Shown here piece after piece: positions 1 to 10,873 of a DNA stretch of 64,000 nucleotides. Location of the stretch: assembly GCA_030435675.1 (NCBI GenBank), contig CM059625.1, positions 10,292,001 to 10,356,000 of the forward strand, given 5' to 3'. Source of the stretch: Steinernema hermaphroditum. Taxonomy: Eukaryota; Nematoda; Chromadorea; Rhabditida; Steinernematidae. The position numbers and the translations under genes were made by a program. The notes under the pieces are model-generated. The model did not search any database, had not been told where the DNA came from, and was given only the letters and a program-made list of their open reading frames with translations. Position 1 is the first letter of the stretch; every line of letters begins with the position of its first letter.

Positions 1-2751
1 AGCGACGCCACGCCCGCACCCTTTGGAGAATATGCGGCAAGACACTTTTAAACGGGAAGAGCATCCTTGCAGATCCAGCGTGGATGAACTTTTGACGTCA
101 ATCTGGACCATACGGAAAGTGAAGTTACTAGAACACTTAAACGCATGCTCGACTCCATCAGAAGAAGACCATCAGCGCCATCATAATCAATTAACGGTTC
201 ATTTTGCGAATGAAAAACTCGACTGAGCACCAGCCTGATCGCTCCCTTAAAACAAATAATCGCAAAGGGTGTTCAAGTGCGAAATCTTAGCAAATTCTTG
301 TTGTATTCCGACAACCTCCCTGATTCACTCACTGCACTTAAATTTTCGGCTTCTAGCACAAATGCCCACAGATAGAATTTTCTACAATAGAAAAGTTTGT
401 TGAAATTGCTGTTTGAAAATTCAAAATTGCGAACTGAAGCTGACTGACTTCCTTTACGATGGTCTGTGAGCGGCCGGCTAACAGAGGTAAACGACCTCTG
501 TCACCAGACACAAAGCGGCAAACAGTTATGAATCAACGAAGTGTTGTTAAGCGACAACACGGACACGGTGCTCACAAGTATGACGGCTTGCAATGTGCAC
601 TGAATTTCAAATGAACCTCTGATTCAAACGTGCTTCGCTCAATTCGAAAAGAAACCAATCAGTAGAAATGAATGCCGAACCTAGGGGCGAAACACATTTT
701 ACGCATTCAGGCATGTTAAAAGATATTATAGGAATTAATTCCAATAGATTATATGCCCAGTTTAGCGCCTTCACATACGGAGCACGACCAGGAAGATGAG
801 AACTGAATGTGCGGAGTGGTTCCATGCGCGGGAGGCGGTCCATTCTCGCAAGTTGTGGCACATAATCGCTACCGTATCTGAGATGAGAAACAAAGACGGA
901 GGCGACCAAATTAGGAGGAGCCTGCGCACGGAATAAGAAAGCTGAAGAGCTCGATGGGATGGCCAAACGCCTTTCGCTAAATCTATCGCTGCCGTTTGGC
1001 GGCTTCTAAATGCACATGTGCTAATCTCATTTACCCTTTAAAAGGCTTCCAATTGAGAAATCGCCTAAGGTCCTGTTGTAGATCGCCCCACTATCCATTG
1101 CTTTCCAGAAGAGTGTTCCCATCTCCCGAAGCATAAACAAAAAGGAACAGCAGCAAGATTCTCGAGAAGTGAGAAGTGTCGATGATCTTTCTGGAGTCAC
1201 CCTTTTCCGGTCGGCAGTGTGAACAAACATAGCACCTCCCGAGCGGTCTCTTCTTCAAACGGTAACGAACACGATTGTTCCAATTGGGAACTTCGGCAAA
1301 ATGTGCGAAGTATCAATCTGGGTCGATTTTACCGTTGACAGTAAGTAAACAGACACCTTCGCTGTTCGCGTCATGTTCCCACATTGCGACCGGAAGAGGA
1401 CAATAGTTTGAAGCGGCGAATGTGCCAAATTAAAGAAGCGAGAGGTGCGCAAGGAAATGACATCGTGAGACTTTGTCGGGCAGTATACGGTGGCAGCTGT
1501 GGGCGGCGAAAGTGCTGTTTTGAGAAGACCAATTATCTTGAGGAAAATGAAGAGTATCGACAATGAAAGCGCTAATGCGATTATTTTCCAATTACGCATC
1601 GTAGAAATGGCAAACACCGTTCGTGTAAGATGTGCACTTTACCGCAGGCCGAGTAAAATTAAATCTGAAATTTGGCGATCTATTGCTGCTATGGGCACAT
1701 ATTACGCTAAAGTTGCCTGCAGAGTGCATATTCGCAGAAATACCGTAATCCGAAGGAAGTGAGCGCAAACAAGGCGTTATGCAGAAATGGTGCTGCCGAA
1801 TGCGTTACGTAAATCATTTGAATACGCAATGGGTTTGCGCGGAAAGTCATGGTTGCGGAAAGTAATGCCATCTTCTTAATTAACTGCTCATTTGAAATGA
1901 TTTCTTATTTTAACCGTGTACATTCATGCGGCACTGAAAACAACTTTGTTCCGCCTGACGCTCACACTGCTTTGAAAACAGTCCTCCGAGCACTTGACTC
2001 CGAATCGGAGATTGACGCTCGAGTTAAGGGGCGAAATGCTACACTGTCAAGACGGATGAACGTCTACTCGTATGACAATAATTAGCGTCTGGGCCAACTG
2101 TGAGGAAACAAGTATCAGCCGCGACAATTACTTAATGCGTCTATGGCCCTATGAAGAAAGGAAAGAAAATCCTCGTTCATCCAATTAATTATCGCTTCGC
2201 GCATCGATAAGTGGAAGCCGAAGGCGGCGGCGCTCAGATGGATTGGCGTCAAGAAGGGGATCATATAGCAATCATCAAGTGTCCCCATCGACCTTTCGTC
2301 CAATGCAAATTCAGAAGTTAAGTCGCATTGTCTCCTCTTTGCGCTCAGATGCCCTCATAATTGTGCGGCACAAACATGACCATATTGACCGTAATTAAAA
2401 CAAGGACCACCCATTGAGACCGTTGTCTTCAGATAGTTGCGCTGATCCTAATCTGTTGGCGGCACCTTTTGCTGTCCACACTCTGCTAATGACATAATCC
2501 CAGTGTGCCCCTTAACAAAGCAGGTCGACCGCATGCGAACATAACTTTCGTTCTCGAACAAATCGTGGATGGGACAAATGCTACGGAACATAATTAGTCA
2601 TAGACTCGGGGACGAAACAAAATGTCTTCTCCTTGACGCATGTTCCACTCGTTACGGTCGGACAGCCAGTCGTAAAGGTTTTGAGAAGTGGATACTTGGT
2701 GCGGGTTGGAAGTAGTCTGAAAAGGTCAGTTAGCAGAAATTAACTTCTTCG
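1..2751. other. Region without a supported gene
   Basis: No convincing spliced gene was found. On the minus strand near 1599-1255 there is an open frame that begins with a good signal anchor (MRNWKIIALALSLSILFIF) followed by a Cys-containing, N-glycosylatable stretch, which could be the first exon of a type II membrane protein. I could not connect it to further exons with consistent phase and recognise no family. The open frames at 607-966 and 1027-1230 (minus) lie downstream on the same strand but could not be joined either. The rest looks intergenic. Confidence 0.4.
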
Positions 2752-4907
2752 CTAGCAACCGGTGGCCGAGAAGCGATATAGGGCGATGATTCTGCACGTG
2801 CGTGGTCCTCCGGGCGTCGATTTTCTATGGATTCGTCTTCGCTGCCCGAGTCGACTTGGTCTTTTGGCTTTTCGGCGGCCTCTGACGAGCCCTGTCGAAA
2901 GTGGGGCATTATGCATCCATGAGAACGATCTTACATTTCCATTACCAGGTGCGAACTCTTTGTGTTCCGGAAGATTGCACAGATACTTGATCCGGCATTT
3001 CGCATATATTGGGGAGCAGCCAAGTTTTGTCGATGACTAAAACACGCATACGAAAGAAACAGATGAAAGGAACCAACCCGTAGGTAGCAATACGTGTGAA
3101 GGACAAAGATCAATGGGCCTAGAAAGATGCAGATGATGGTGTAGACAACGAAGAGCCAAAGGAACTGGAGGTCAGCCCCGAACAGTGCAGATGTATAGGC
3201 GCTAAATATGAACAGTGGAAGCACAGTATTTGATTTCGCCGATTTCCTAAACAGCGCACTTTCGTATTTCGTTCTATCGGATGTACAATATAACCTTCCC
3301 CAAAACAGGTGAGGCTCATGCGCGTTATCTCGAGCAAAGTCGCACGAAATGATTGTGTTTTGATTGACGAAGGAGAACAGAACGATGAGAATCCATGGAG
3401 GGATGACGAAGATCCAGAACTGCTTCGTTTCCAGAGAACAGAAGCAACTAAAGGTTCTTGATGTAACATAGAAATGCTGAAATACCCACTGAATGTTCGC
3501 ATATCCGTAGACATTTGGTGCAACTCCGACTCCAGCTCCAACCACCGCTCCAGCAACAACGAAAGGAAAGACAGTGCTCATTATGGTCTCAAGCCAACCA
3601 ATTCTACTAGTTCTGCCTTTTACAATTCTGTAAATAACAGTGAAAGATGCAAAATGTCAAACCATGCCTGTTAGCGGAGATGCCTTCCATGAAAAAGCTG
3701 GCCATGAGCCAAGCCACAGTGGCTGCTATTAGGTGTGATGTGATCTGACACGATATCTAAAATCGGAACTGACATTTGTTTTCAGTGCATCGAACGCACT
3801 TTTTCCTGAAAGGATTGCATCGAGCACGTTCCAATTACTATGAAAAGCATGATTATCGCCATTTCTTGGATGAAATTCAGATAGCGGTGGTGGCCGTTCT
3901 CCCTAAATGCATCCAAATTGGAGCAGGAAAACAGTAAGTCGTCGCGATACCAGCAAAAGTTGCAGACGATCGTTATTAAACACCAAAGAACAACCCAAAC
4001 TGTTGTGAAGTACAGTAAAGCCCTGACAGTCTTTCTTTGGTCACCCTGGAGGATTTCTGTATTGTTGCATCTGTGAGGCGATTCCTGGATGATTTCTTCT
4101 TCCGTACTGTTTTCTGGGTTACTTTCGTTGCTGTTAGCAGAAAATATTCCTCCTCCACCGATGATTGGGTTACGTCCCGCTTCATTTGTGAAGTCATCGC
4201 TAGTGGAAGGTGTCGATTGCGTGGCTTTGTTAGGTGCAGCGGTCACACGTTTTGGATCCATGGAGGCCTCGCTTGTTTGTTCAACATCTTTCTCCGGCTG
4301 CTCTGTATCCCGTTTTACAGGCTCTTTGGTTGGCTGTATCGTTTCATCTGTTGGCGGTGTTGGCTTTTCGGATGGCTGCTTCGTTGATTGTTCTTTGATA
4401 AATTCGGTCGTTTTTTCATTTTTCGGCGGAATGGTTTGTTCCACTGGTATGCGTTGCGATAAGCTCACATCTCTGTCAAACTGAATGTACGGTGTTGTCG
4501 AGGGGATTTCTGTGGTTGTGGCATTCGTCGTGTTAAAAAAGTCATCTTAAATAAGAAATTTTCTTGGAATAACGACAAGGTTTGTGACAAACCTTCCAAA
4601 GGGTCAATCGTGGTTTCCAGTCTACAGGAAATCGTGCTAGGAGTTACACGGTCTAGGCTAAGCTTTTCAACGAAAGGTACTTCATCGTTATCAAGACAAG
4701 AGCATCCAGTGACACTAACTGGGATGTCGCCTTCGAGCTAAACCGATCTTTACGTTCGGTTTGTGAATGAAAATTTACCACAATTGAGCATATTTCTCCT
4801 TGGTTAGAAGTAGCTCCTGTTCCACAGAGGCACGAACTTTGCGATATCGGCAGCACCAGGCTCGGAAGGCATGCAAATAAAAGCCAACAGGGAAGGCAAG
4901 AGACCAT
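2752..4907 (-). CDS. Secretin/adhesion-type (class B) seven-transmembrane receptor
   Basis: Predicted G-protein-coupled receptor of the secretin/adhesion class, about 617 aa. Exons on the minus strand: 4907-4779, 4737-4593, 4545-3800, 3756-3668, 3627-3490, 3447-3295, 3246-3078, 3036-2752; all introns are about 40-50 nt. A signal peptide (MVSCLPCWLLFACLPSLVLP) is followed by a small Cys-rich segment and a long Thr/Pro/Glu-rich stalk. TM1 (LLYFTTVWVVLWCLITIVC) and TM2 lie in exon 3. TM3 with its preceding Cys and an EG motif is in exon 4. TM4 with GWLET and VAPNVYGY, then the extracellular Cys (IHCFC), matches the class B pattern of W..P..GV...YG then CW. TM5-7 follow. I see no GAIN domain or GPS cleavage motif. 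Intron 4 (3628-3667) fits only as GC-AG. The last intron and basic C-terminal tail are less certain; read-through would end at 2931. Ligand unknown. Confidence 0.8.
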
Positions 4908-6538
4908 CTCTTGGAAAGTTGAACTACAAACTGAGCGATGGAGCTGGGAGTTTCCCTCTTTTGTTGCAGGCATCATCTCCATGGATAAGGTTAACATATG
5001 CAGGCCGAGAACGGGACCAACCCCCAGCTTTCACGTTTCACAATAGATCGCTTTCATAACAAATAAGTTTGGAGCCGAATGTTTCGAAGCTCATGTTAGC
5101 AATGAAAAAAACACTTGCTTAAGAACAATTGTAGAACGTTCTGAGCAACGTTCGGACGCTCTTTTCGTATTCAACATGATGAAATTATATTTTAGTGTGC
5201 TGCCCGTTCTTACAGTTAAGGAGAACTACTCATCTTTAAAAAATCGTTAAATTCCAAGTTATCCAGCGCATTTTACGAACCTTGTGATGCGTGTTTCTGC
5301 AAAGAATATGCATTTTCACTTTTCGTTTCATCGGAATCAATTTAAAACTGTGAGCAAAGCAGAAAGCAGAGACCACAATGTGTGCTCTGCTTGACGATAC
5401 AGTTTAGTTTCAAGTCGTTCGATGTGGTGTCAAACCTCGTTCCTGTTTGCTATCAATGATTGGCCACTTCTGCATTCCATTTATCCTGATGATGGAGGTC
5501 TATTCTGTCTTGATGGCCATTTTTTGGCACCTCGAAATAGCGAAATGCGAAGTGATATACCGGCTACTTATAGCAGTAATTGTGTGAAGGCCGGTGACTG
5601 CCTTCAACCAAGTAAATTGTTAGATCTTGCCTACCGGATGCAATTATCGCTGTGGTCGTCATATATCAAAACAGAAGCTAATCTCAAAAAGATGGAACCG
5701 CCAAATCAAGATGTTCTCTTAACTCCAATGTTTCCAATTGATTTTGTATTATAAGAGGCAATGGGGATATATAGCAGGTAGCTATGGCTCATGACTATCA
5801 TACCCATACAACGGCTCCGCGAACTCATTTCAACTTTAAGGAAATTGGGGCCAAATGTTGAAAAAAACACACGTCAGCTTTGGTGCCTGAAACCTGACAT
5901 TTTCAAGTTGACTCCCACAATGGCTCTCCATTTTAAGCTGAGAGATACCCTGTTTGCATATTCTTATAGCACTCTCTTAGCTCTGTCTAACCCTGACCTA
6001 CTTTCATCCATAATTGACGTTATCAGAGGAAACCACTATTAATAAGATGAAGAAGTCTAAAATTGGACCCAAACTGTTTTCGACTGAAAACCCCAGATTT
6101 TCTGTGAGTGAGGAATCCGGCTCTTGCCCACAAGGTAGCCTTCAGTTGCCCATTCGAATGGTGAACATATCAATAAAATATTGAGTAATATGCCGTAAAA
6201 AACTTCATTATAAAAATGCTAAATTTTCACCGACTCAACCCAATACATTGAGACATGTGCGTATGAGTTGTAGAAGGAACCACAAAAAGTGAAAGGAGGA
6301 TAGGTTACAAAAAATAAACGGGAATGGTTGGCGAATAAATTAATTGTATTGAGTTCCGTCAGTTCAAAAATTTGACGGGCTGTTGCATTTGACAGCGTTG
6401 GTCGCAAAATCATTGAAATGGACTCATTGATTGAGACGTTTTTTCCCCGGTGAAATAATTACATTACGAGTGAAAGATCCATTTTGAAGGTGTTGCAAAT
6501 ATTAAATGACGTTTGATCAAAACAGTTTATTTTTTCCG
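4908..6538. other. Intergenic, with a weak ORF pair
   Basis: Upstream flank of the receptor gene. On the plus strand two open frames, 5422-5754 (110 codons, begins MWCQTSFLFAINDWPLL) and 5791-6042 (83 codons, contains RLRELISTLRKLGPNVEKN), follow each other closely and might be parts of one small gene, pseudogene or mobile-element remnant. I recognise neither protein and could not find a well-supported splice joining them. The rest is AT-rich with no recognisable feature. Confidence 0.3.
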
Positions 6539-6542
6539 TTAA

Positions 6543-6970
6543 AGGGCCATTTATAGTCTGCGCGACACAAAACCCCTTTTTTGTGTCGCTTAGCTTGTCT
6601 ACGCGTGACTATGTACACAAAACCAAATAAAACTGCACAGTGATGATGCTTTCGGATCGGGATATAAAATTATCAGCATAAAAAATTTTTAGGTTGACTT
6701 TGCGTAGGTTAAGTTAACTGTCGCTTAGCTTCAACTTGACTGTCGCGCAGCTGTGTCGCGTAGCTGCGCGACAGTCAAGTTAAAGCTAAGCGACAGTTAA
6801 GTTAACCTACATGTCATGTCCCACAATTTTTTTCTTTTGATGGTTTGATAGCCCGATCCGAAAGCATCACGACTGTGCAGTTTCATTTGGTTTTGCATAT
6901 ATAGTCACGCGTAGACAAGCTAAGCGACACAAAAAAGGGGGTTTTGTGTCGCGCAGACTATAAATGGCCC
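6543..6970. mobile_element. Fold-back MITE-like element with TTAA flanks
   Basis: A long imperfect inverted repeat of about 428 bp. The left end reads GGGCCATTTATAGTCTGCGC and the right end is its reverse complement; the tips then continue with ACACAAAACCCC in both arms. The arms pair along most of their length (for example ACGCGTGACTAT and ATAGTCACGCGT, TTCGGATCGGG and CCCGATCCGAA) and meet in a tight central palindrome around 6750-6760. The tetranucleotide TTAA lies immediately outside both ends (6539-6542 and 6971-6974), as expected for a TTAA target-site duplication of the piggyBac type. No transposase is encoded, so it would be non-autonomous. Short modules related to TGTCGCGCAG and TGTCGCTTAGC recur inside. 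The superfamily assignment is inference. Confidence 0.8.
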
Positions 6971-6974
6971 TTAA

Positions 6975-8474
6975 CGGGATACAAGCTTCTTGAAAGTGAA
7001 TGTGGCAAAGTACAGTAACTACAGGTAAACTCCCCAGTTTATGCGTCACATATTTTACAATAGATCTTATGTCTTCTCTAAGTTAACAATGGCGCTGTAA
7101 CACATTTCATTGGTATCGTTCGCGACCAAAAAGTGTTAGAATGTCACTACTCTTTTTTGTCGAGACCCTTGACGTCAAGGATCTGTGATTCCTGAGGATT
7201 TTGCAATTCCAATTCTTTCCAATAAACGTAAACATCCTTCATCGCTTGTTTCCACAAATAAACCGTTTAGCTGATCATTCGAACGATTGGCCTTTCGATC
7301 ATTGGTTGGCGAACAGCTGCCGACTCATCCATGGCAAAGTACGGAGCGGGCGCACGTTGCTCATCGCCTATGATGCATTGTTTGGACAACTGAAGTTGAG
7401 AAATCGATAGCTGGAGAGTGACTTTCTCTCTTTTCCGTATTCTTGGAGTTCTATTCTGAAGTACCGTGTCTCTCGCTTTTTATAGGTATGTTCTATGGTG
7501 CACGGAGATAATCGTATGCGAATTGTGTGATGATGTCATAAGACGCGCTGTTCTGCCTCGATACAAGCTATAATTCATCGACAACACCCCCTTTTCGATC
7601 GCCTTCTCACCACTAAACTGTAAAGGGCGTCTGATCTTTGCGCGTTTGCGGTCGCTTCTGCTGTATGTTCCAACATATTCCCTGACCTGGCGGCGGCACG
7701 GGCTATTAGGAAGTTGGTTGGCCAGCCGAACGCTGTGGACGCGAGCGAATCGCAGATGGCAAGCTTGCCGTTGTTTTTCTCGCGCCAATGTGCTTTGCAG
7801 GCGATTGTGGAAGGGACGTCTCTTGGGATAACCACTGTTGTTCGATTAATGAGCTCTGTATATTGGGCCTCCCCCAAAGAGTGTGCCACATGGTTCAGTT
7901 ATCGATTCTTCGGAGAGAGGAAGAATGCGGTGTGCTCTGCGATCGTTTTATGTTAAATTCTTTCATCTTCAAATTCATTTTCATTACGTGCCACTCGTTG
8001 TCGCATCTCTTTTGCTACCATTCTCGGGAGTAATCCAAAAGGCATTTGAGCATCTGAAATCTTCGGAAGACGTGATTTGTTGAAATAGAAGCGTGGCGCT
8101 TGTTGTGTTGCCGTATGTTTTCTCTTTTTCCTTATAAATTTCGCTTGGAGGGTATTGATTCTAGGGTGTTTATACGTTTTTAAACATACGCAAACTACTC
8201 CCTTAATTAATCCGTGAATCAACTAAAGCGCTCAAATTGTTTACACAATCTATTTTCGTTTTTTTTATCAGTGAAAGTACAAATGTTTAAGTGCGGGAAC
8301 GCTTGGTCTACAGAGGCTGTTTTGTCCGTGGTCTCTGGATTTTACTCTACTTTCCATTCTTGCGTGCCTAAAATGCTTTCTACTCACATGAGTACACCAC
8401 GGCGATCAGCTCAGTTCACGTAATACTCAGTCGCCACTCTTATTTAACTGTATTTTCAATAAGTTCATAGCATT
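6975..8474. other. Intergenic region
   Basis: Between the fold-back element and the 3' end of the transporter gene. Several overlapping open frames of 60-104 codons exist on both strands at 7480-8220, but none shows domain similarity, a signal peptide with splice continuity, or a clear exon structure. I see nothing else I can support. Confidence 0.4.
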
Positions 8475-9555
8475 CTACAAAACAGCGTTTGTGCAACAGG
8501 TACGATTAATGACTTCACAATGTGCGTCAATGCACGAAGTCCACCCGCTAGGAAATCCATCGGAAGGCGATCGAATGTGCGGCTCTATGGTGACTTGATC
8601 GGCTCCAGCTTTGACGAGTGCGCTTCGAATGTCGCCACTAATCATTCCGATATCTTTCTGCGCGTTGTGCGCCCAGTGTTCGTTGCTTTGATCGTAGACC
8701 AGCCCAATGTGAATGAAAATATCAAAGTTTTCACCGGGCCACTTTCGGTAAACGTGCAGGTGCAGAACAGTCGCATTGTTGAACTAAATGTTTCTCAAAT
8801 AACGTGGCAAATACAAACTTCTCCTTTACCTTTTGCTCAATGTCTTTCTTGAAATTGTGGACGCTGAACTGTCCAGGAATGTTGCCAAAAAGAAACGGAA
8901 TAAGATGCAAAACTAAAGTAGCTTTGTTACTTTGCGAGCTATTGAAAACTACGTACGTTGAGGGATTGCCACGGCGCTCAGAATGGCCGACACCCCAATG
9001 GCGACATATGGGTCAATAGCAGCGAGATATTCGTTGCTTTCCTTGCTCAACTTGTAGTTCAAAACCGTAAGCGTGAGAGTTGCTACTGTTGCCGTATAGT
9101 GAATTAAGACTTTACGGAAAATTCTGCTGAACATGCGGGGAAACTCGCCGAGGCACAGAAGCACACTCTTGACCACGATGTCGACGACCGTGATTGTCAC
9201 GAAGAAAGCTAAACTTTGTTAGTAACCTATGATGCTACATCTTTCGTTCCCACGTACTTGAGAAATGAGCGTCTGTCTCGGGTTCGTAAAGCATTTCCAT
9301 TGCGTGACTGAGGTTTACGAAAACGAGGGCCTCGAAAGCGACGAATCCAGCCGCGTGAAGAACCAGTCCCAGGTTCGGTGGTCCGGGAAAAATTCGGTGT
9401 GCCATAGCGATTACGAAGAGTAACGTGTCACAAAGGGTTAGTCTTCCAGTCAGACTGTGTGATTGAGTCATGGCGATGGTTTGTAGGATGAACAGAACAG
9501 CCAGAAGCCAATACGGCCAGTACTTATAGCCCGCTTCCTTTTGACGCCTTCCCAT
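8475..9555 (-). CDS. CDF/ZnT1-like cation transporter homologue, divergent
   Basis: Member of the cation diffusion facilitator family, whose proteins export zinc or related metals in exchange for protons. Four exons (9555-9258, 9208-8957, 8912-8830, 8783-8475) give about 313 aa. Exon 1 covers TM1-3 (YWLLAVLFILQTIAM, then LTLCDTLLFVIAMAHRI). Exon 2 holds TM5 (VTITVVDIVVKSVLLCLG) and TM6, including the family signature DP with S..A..IPQ (AAIDPYVAIGVSAILSAVAI). Exons 3-4 encode the cytoplasmic C-terminal domain (IPGQFSVHNFKKDIEQ, then TVLHLHVYRKW and IRSALVKAGADQVTIEPH), which follows ZnT1 order. The intramembrane sites that are normally HxxxD in TM2 and TM5 read LTLCD and ITVVD: the aspartates remain but both histidines are gone, and there is no His-rich loop. 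Metal transport is therefore uncertain. Confidence 0.8.
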
Positions 9556-10670
9556 GGTTTTCTAAAAGTTATTTATCTTCAGAGATGCTTCTGCTGAACA
9601 CTTTCTTAATCGGAATACATTTCGTTCCCTAAGAACCAAATTTATCATTTTTCGTTCCACGACACGTGAGCGAGTTCTGAACGCCTCGATGTTTCGGACG
9701 TTCCGCTGCACCAAAGTGCGCATAGTGATCAGCGAACAGTTCGCTTTTGTTTGGATGATTGATCTGCGCGGGCTGTAATAGAGTGCGCGACTTTGCGCAG
9801 CCAGATAAAGACTGCGCAGTCAGTCGCGATCAAAATTGTCCGAAAAAAGCCTCGGTTTCCCAAGCGATCGAGAAAAGGGAAGAGATCAATAATGGTAGAT
9901 AGTGTATGGGGGCATTAGGACATCGGTGTGGGTAAAATGAAGAAAAGTAGACGCCAATGAAAAATGATAAGGAACGCGGAGTGAATACGAGTACACCCAC
10001 ACCTGATTACGGATACAAACTCCGAAATGACGAACAGCGAACAGCAAACGACATCGGGATCGAGACGTCAATTGAGAGGACAGAGCAGGCGAAGGGAGGT
10101 CGTCTCGGCGGAGGACAGTAGACGTCGTGATTAGATATCGCTGCTTCGGTGTGAGCGACGGTTTGTTCCTCGATGCAGCTATCTGCAACGATCGTGATGT
10201 GCACAAAAAACACGATGGGCATGACAGCTTCGACTCCCAAAAACAGATCCAAAGACAGCAGTCGCCACCAACGGCGAACATGGACTGCGCTCAATGTTCA
10301 AGACAAGACCCCAAACCATGCACCGTTCTCCAGAGACTTTTTTTTATTGAAAAGAGCCGCTACTTGAAATTTGCGCAACGGCTGAAGTCTCTTTGAATGG
10401 CTTATGTTTTTAGCAAATTTGATTTGCTAATCCACCTTGGTGACCTTCGTAATTGACCAACTGTTCACATGGTCAGCCAAACAGCGCGCGTTTGGATCTC
10501 CGCCGAGACGTGAACGGCCGCACATGTGACCAAGAGATCCCAGCGTCCATTTGGAAGTTAGGGCAACACTAGACAGCCTCGCAGCGTGGTTCTGCTTTTC
10601 TTTTGGGAGGCGATCCGCACACTTGTCACTTTTCTTCGCGAAAACCACTTTACCGCAGATCCTTTCTGCA
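9556..10670. other. Intergenic between transporter and nucleotidase genes
   Basis: About 1.1 kb between the 5' end of the minus-strand transporter gene and the TATA-like element of the plus-strand nucleotidase gene. It presumably holds the two divergent promoters. The minus-strand open frames at 9886-10294 and 10427-10648 show no recognisable domain or splice continuity and are not called. Confidence 0.4.
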
Positions 10671-10676
10671 TATAAA
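10671..10676 (+). promoter_or_regulatory. TATA-like element for first exon 1a of the nucleotidase gene
   Basis: TATAAA lies 198 nt upstream of the ATG of exon 1a at 10874. A second TATA-like element with similar spacing precedes exon 1b. Promoter function is inferred from sequence and position only. Confidence 0.4.
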
Positions 10677-10873
10677 GCTGATCGGTATTGAAGCTGCTCT
10701 TTGACTATGGAAGTGCAGACTTTGCCTTCTTATCATTCACCGCAGCTTCTGCTCTCTCATTCGTCGTTTTCCGAGCGCTTCTTTTTTATTTCGTTTTCGA
10801 GTGGGTAATCGCGAAACCCGATTCCAATTAAGAACCATTTCACACTTTTCCAGATTGTTACCTTCACTGAATA

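Noticed and set aside
1027..1617. Possible glycosyltransferase-like type II membrane gene on minus
   Set aside because: Only the signal anchor looks convincing; the following frames could not be joined with consistent splice sites and no family was recognised.
3119..3559. 146-codon minus frame within the class B receptor
   Set aside because: Different frame from the one that encodes TM4-TM7 in family order; a shadow.
4037..4484. Plus-strand frames of 116 and 131 codons opposite the class B receptor
   Set aside because: They are antisense shadows of the Thr/Pro/Glu-rich stalk exon, whose composition keeps other frames open.
7480..7956. Cluster of overlapping open frames on both strands
   Set aside because: GC-rich patch with many open frames but no domain, signal peptide or consistent splicing.
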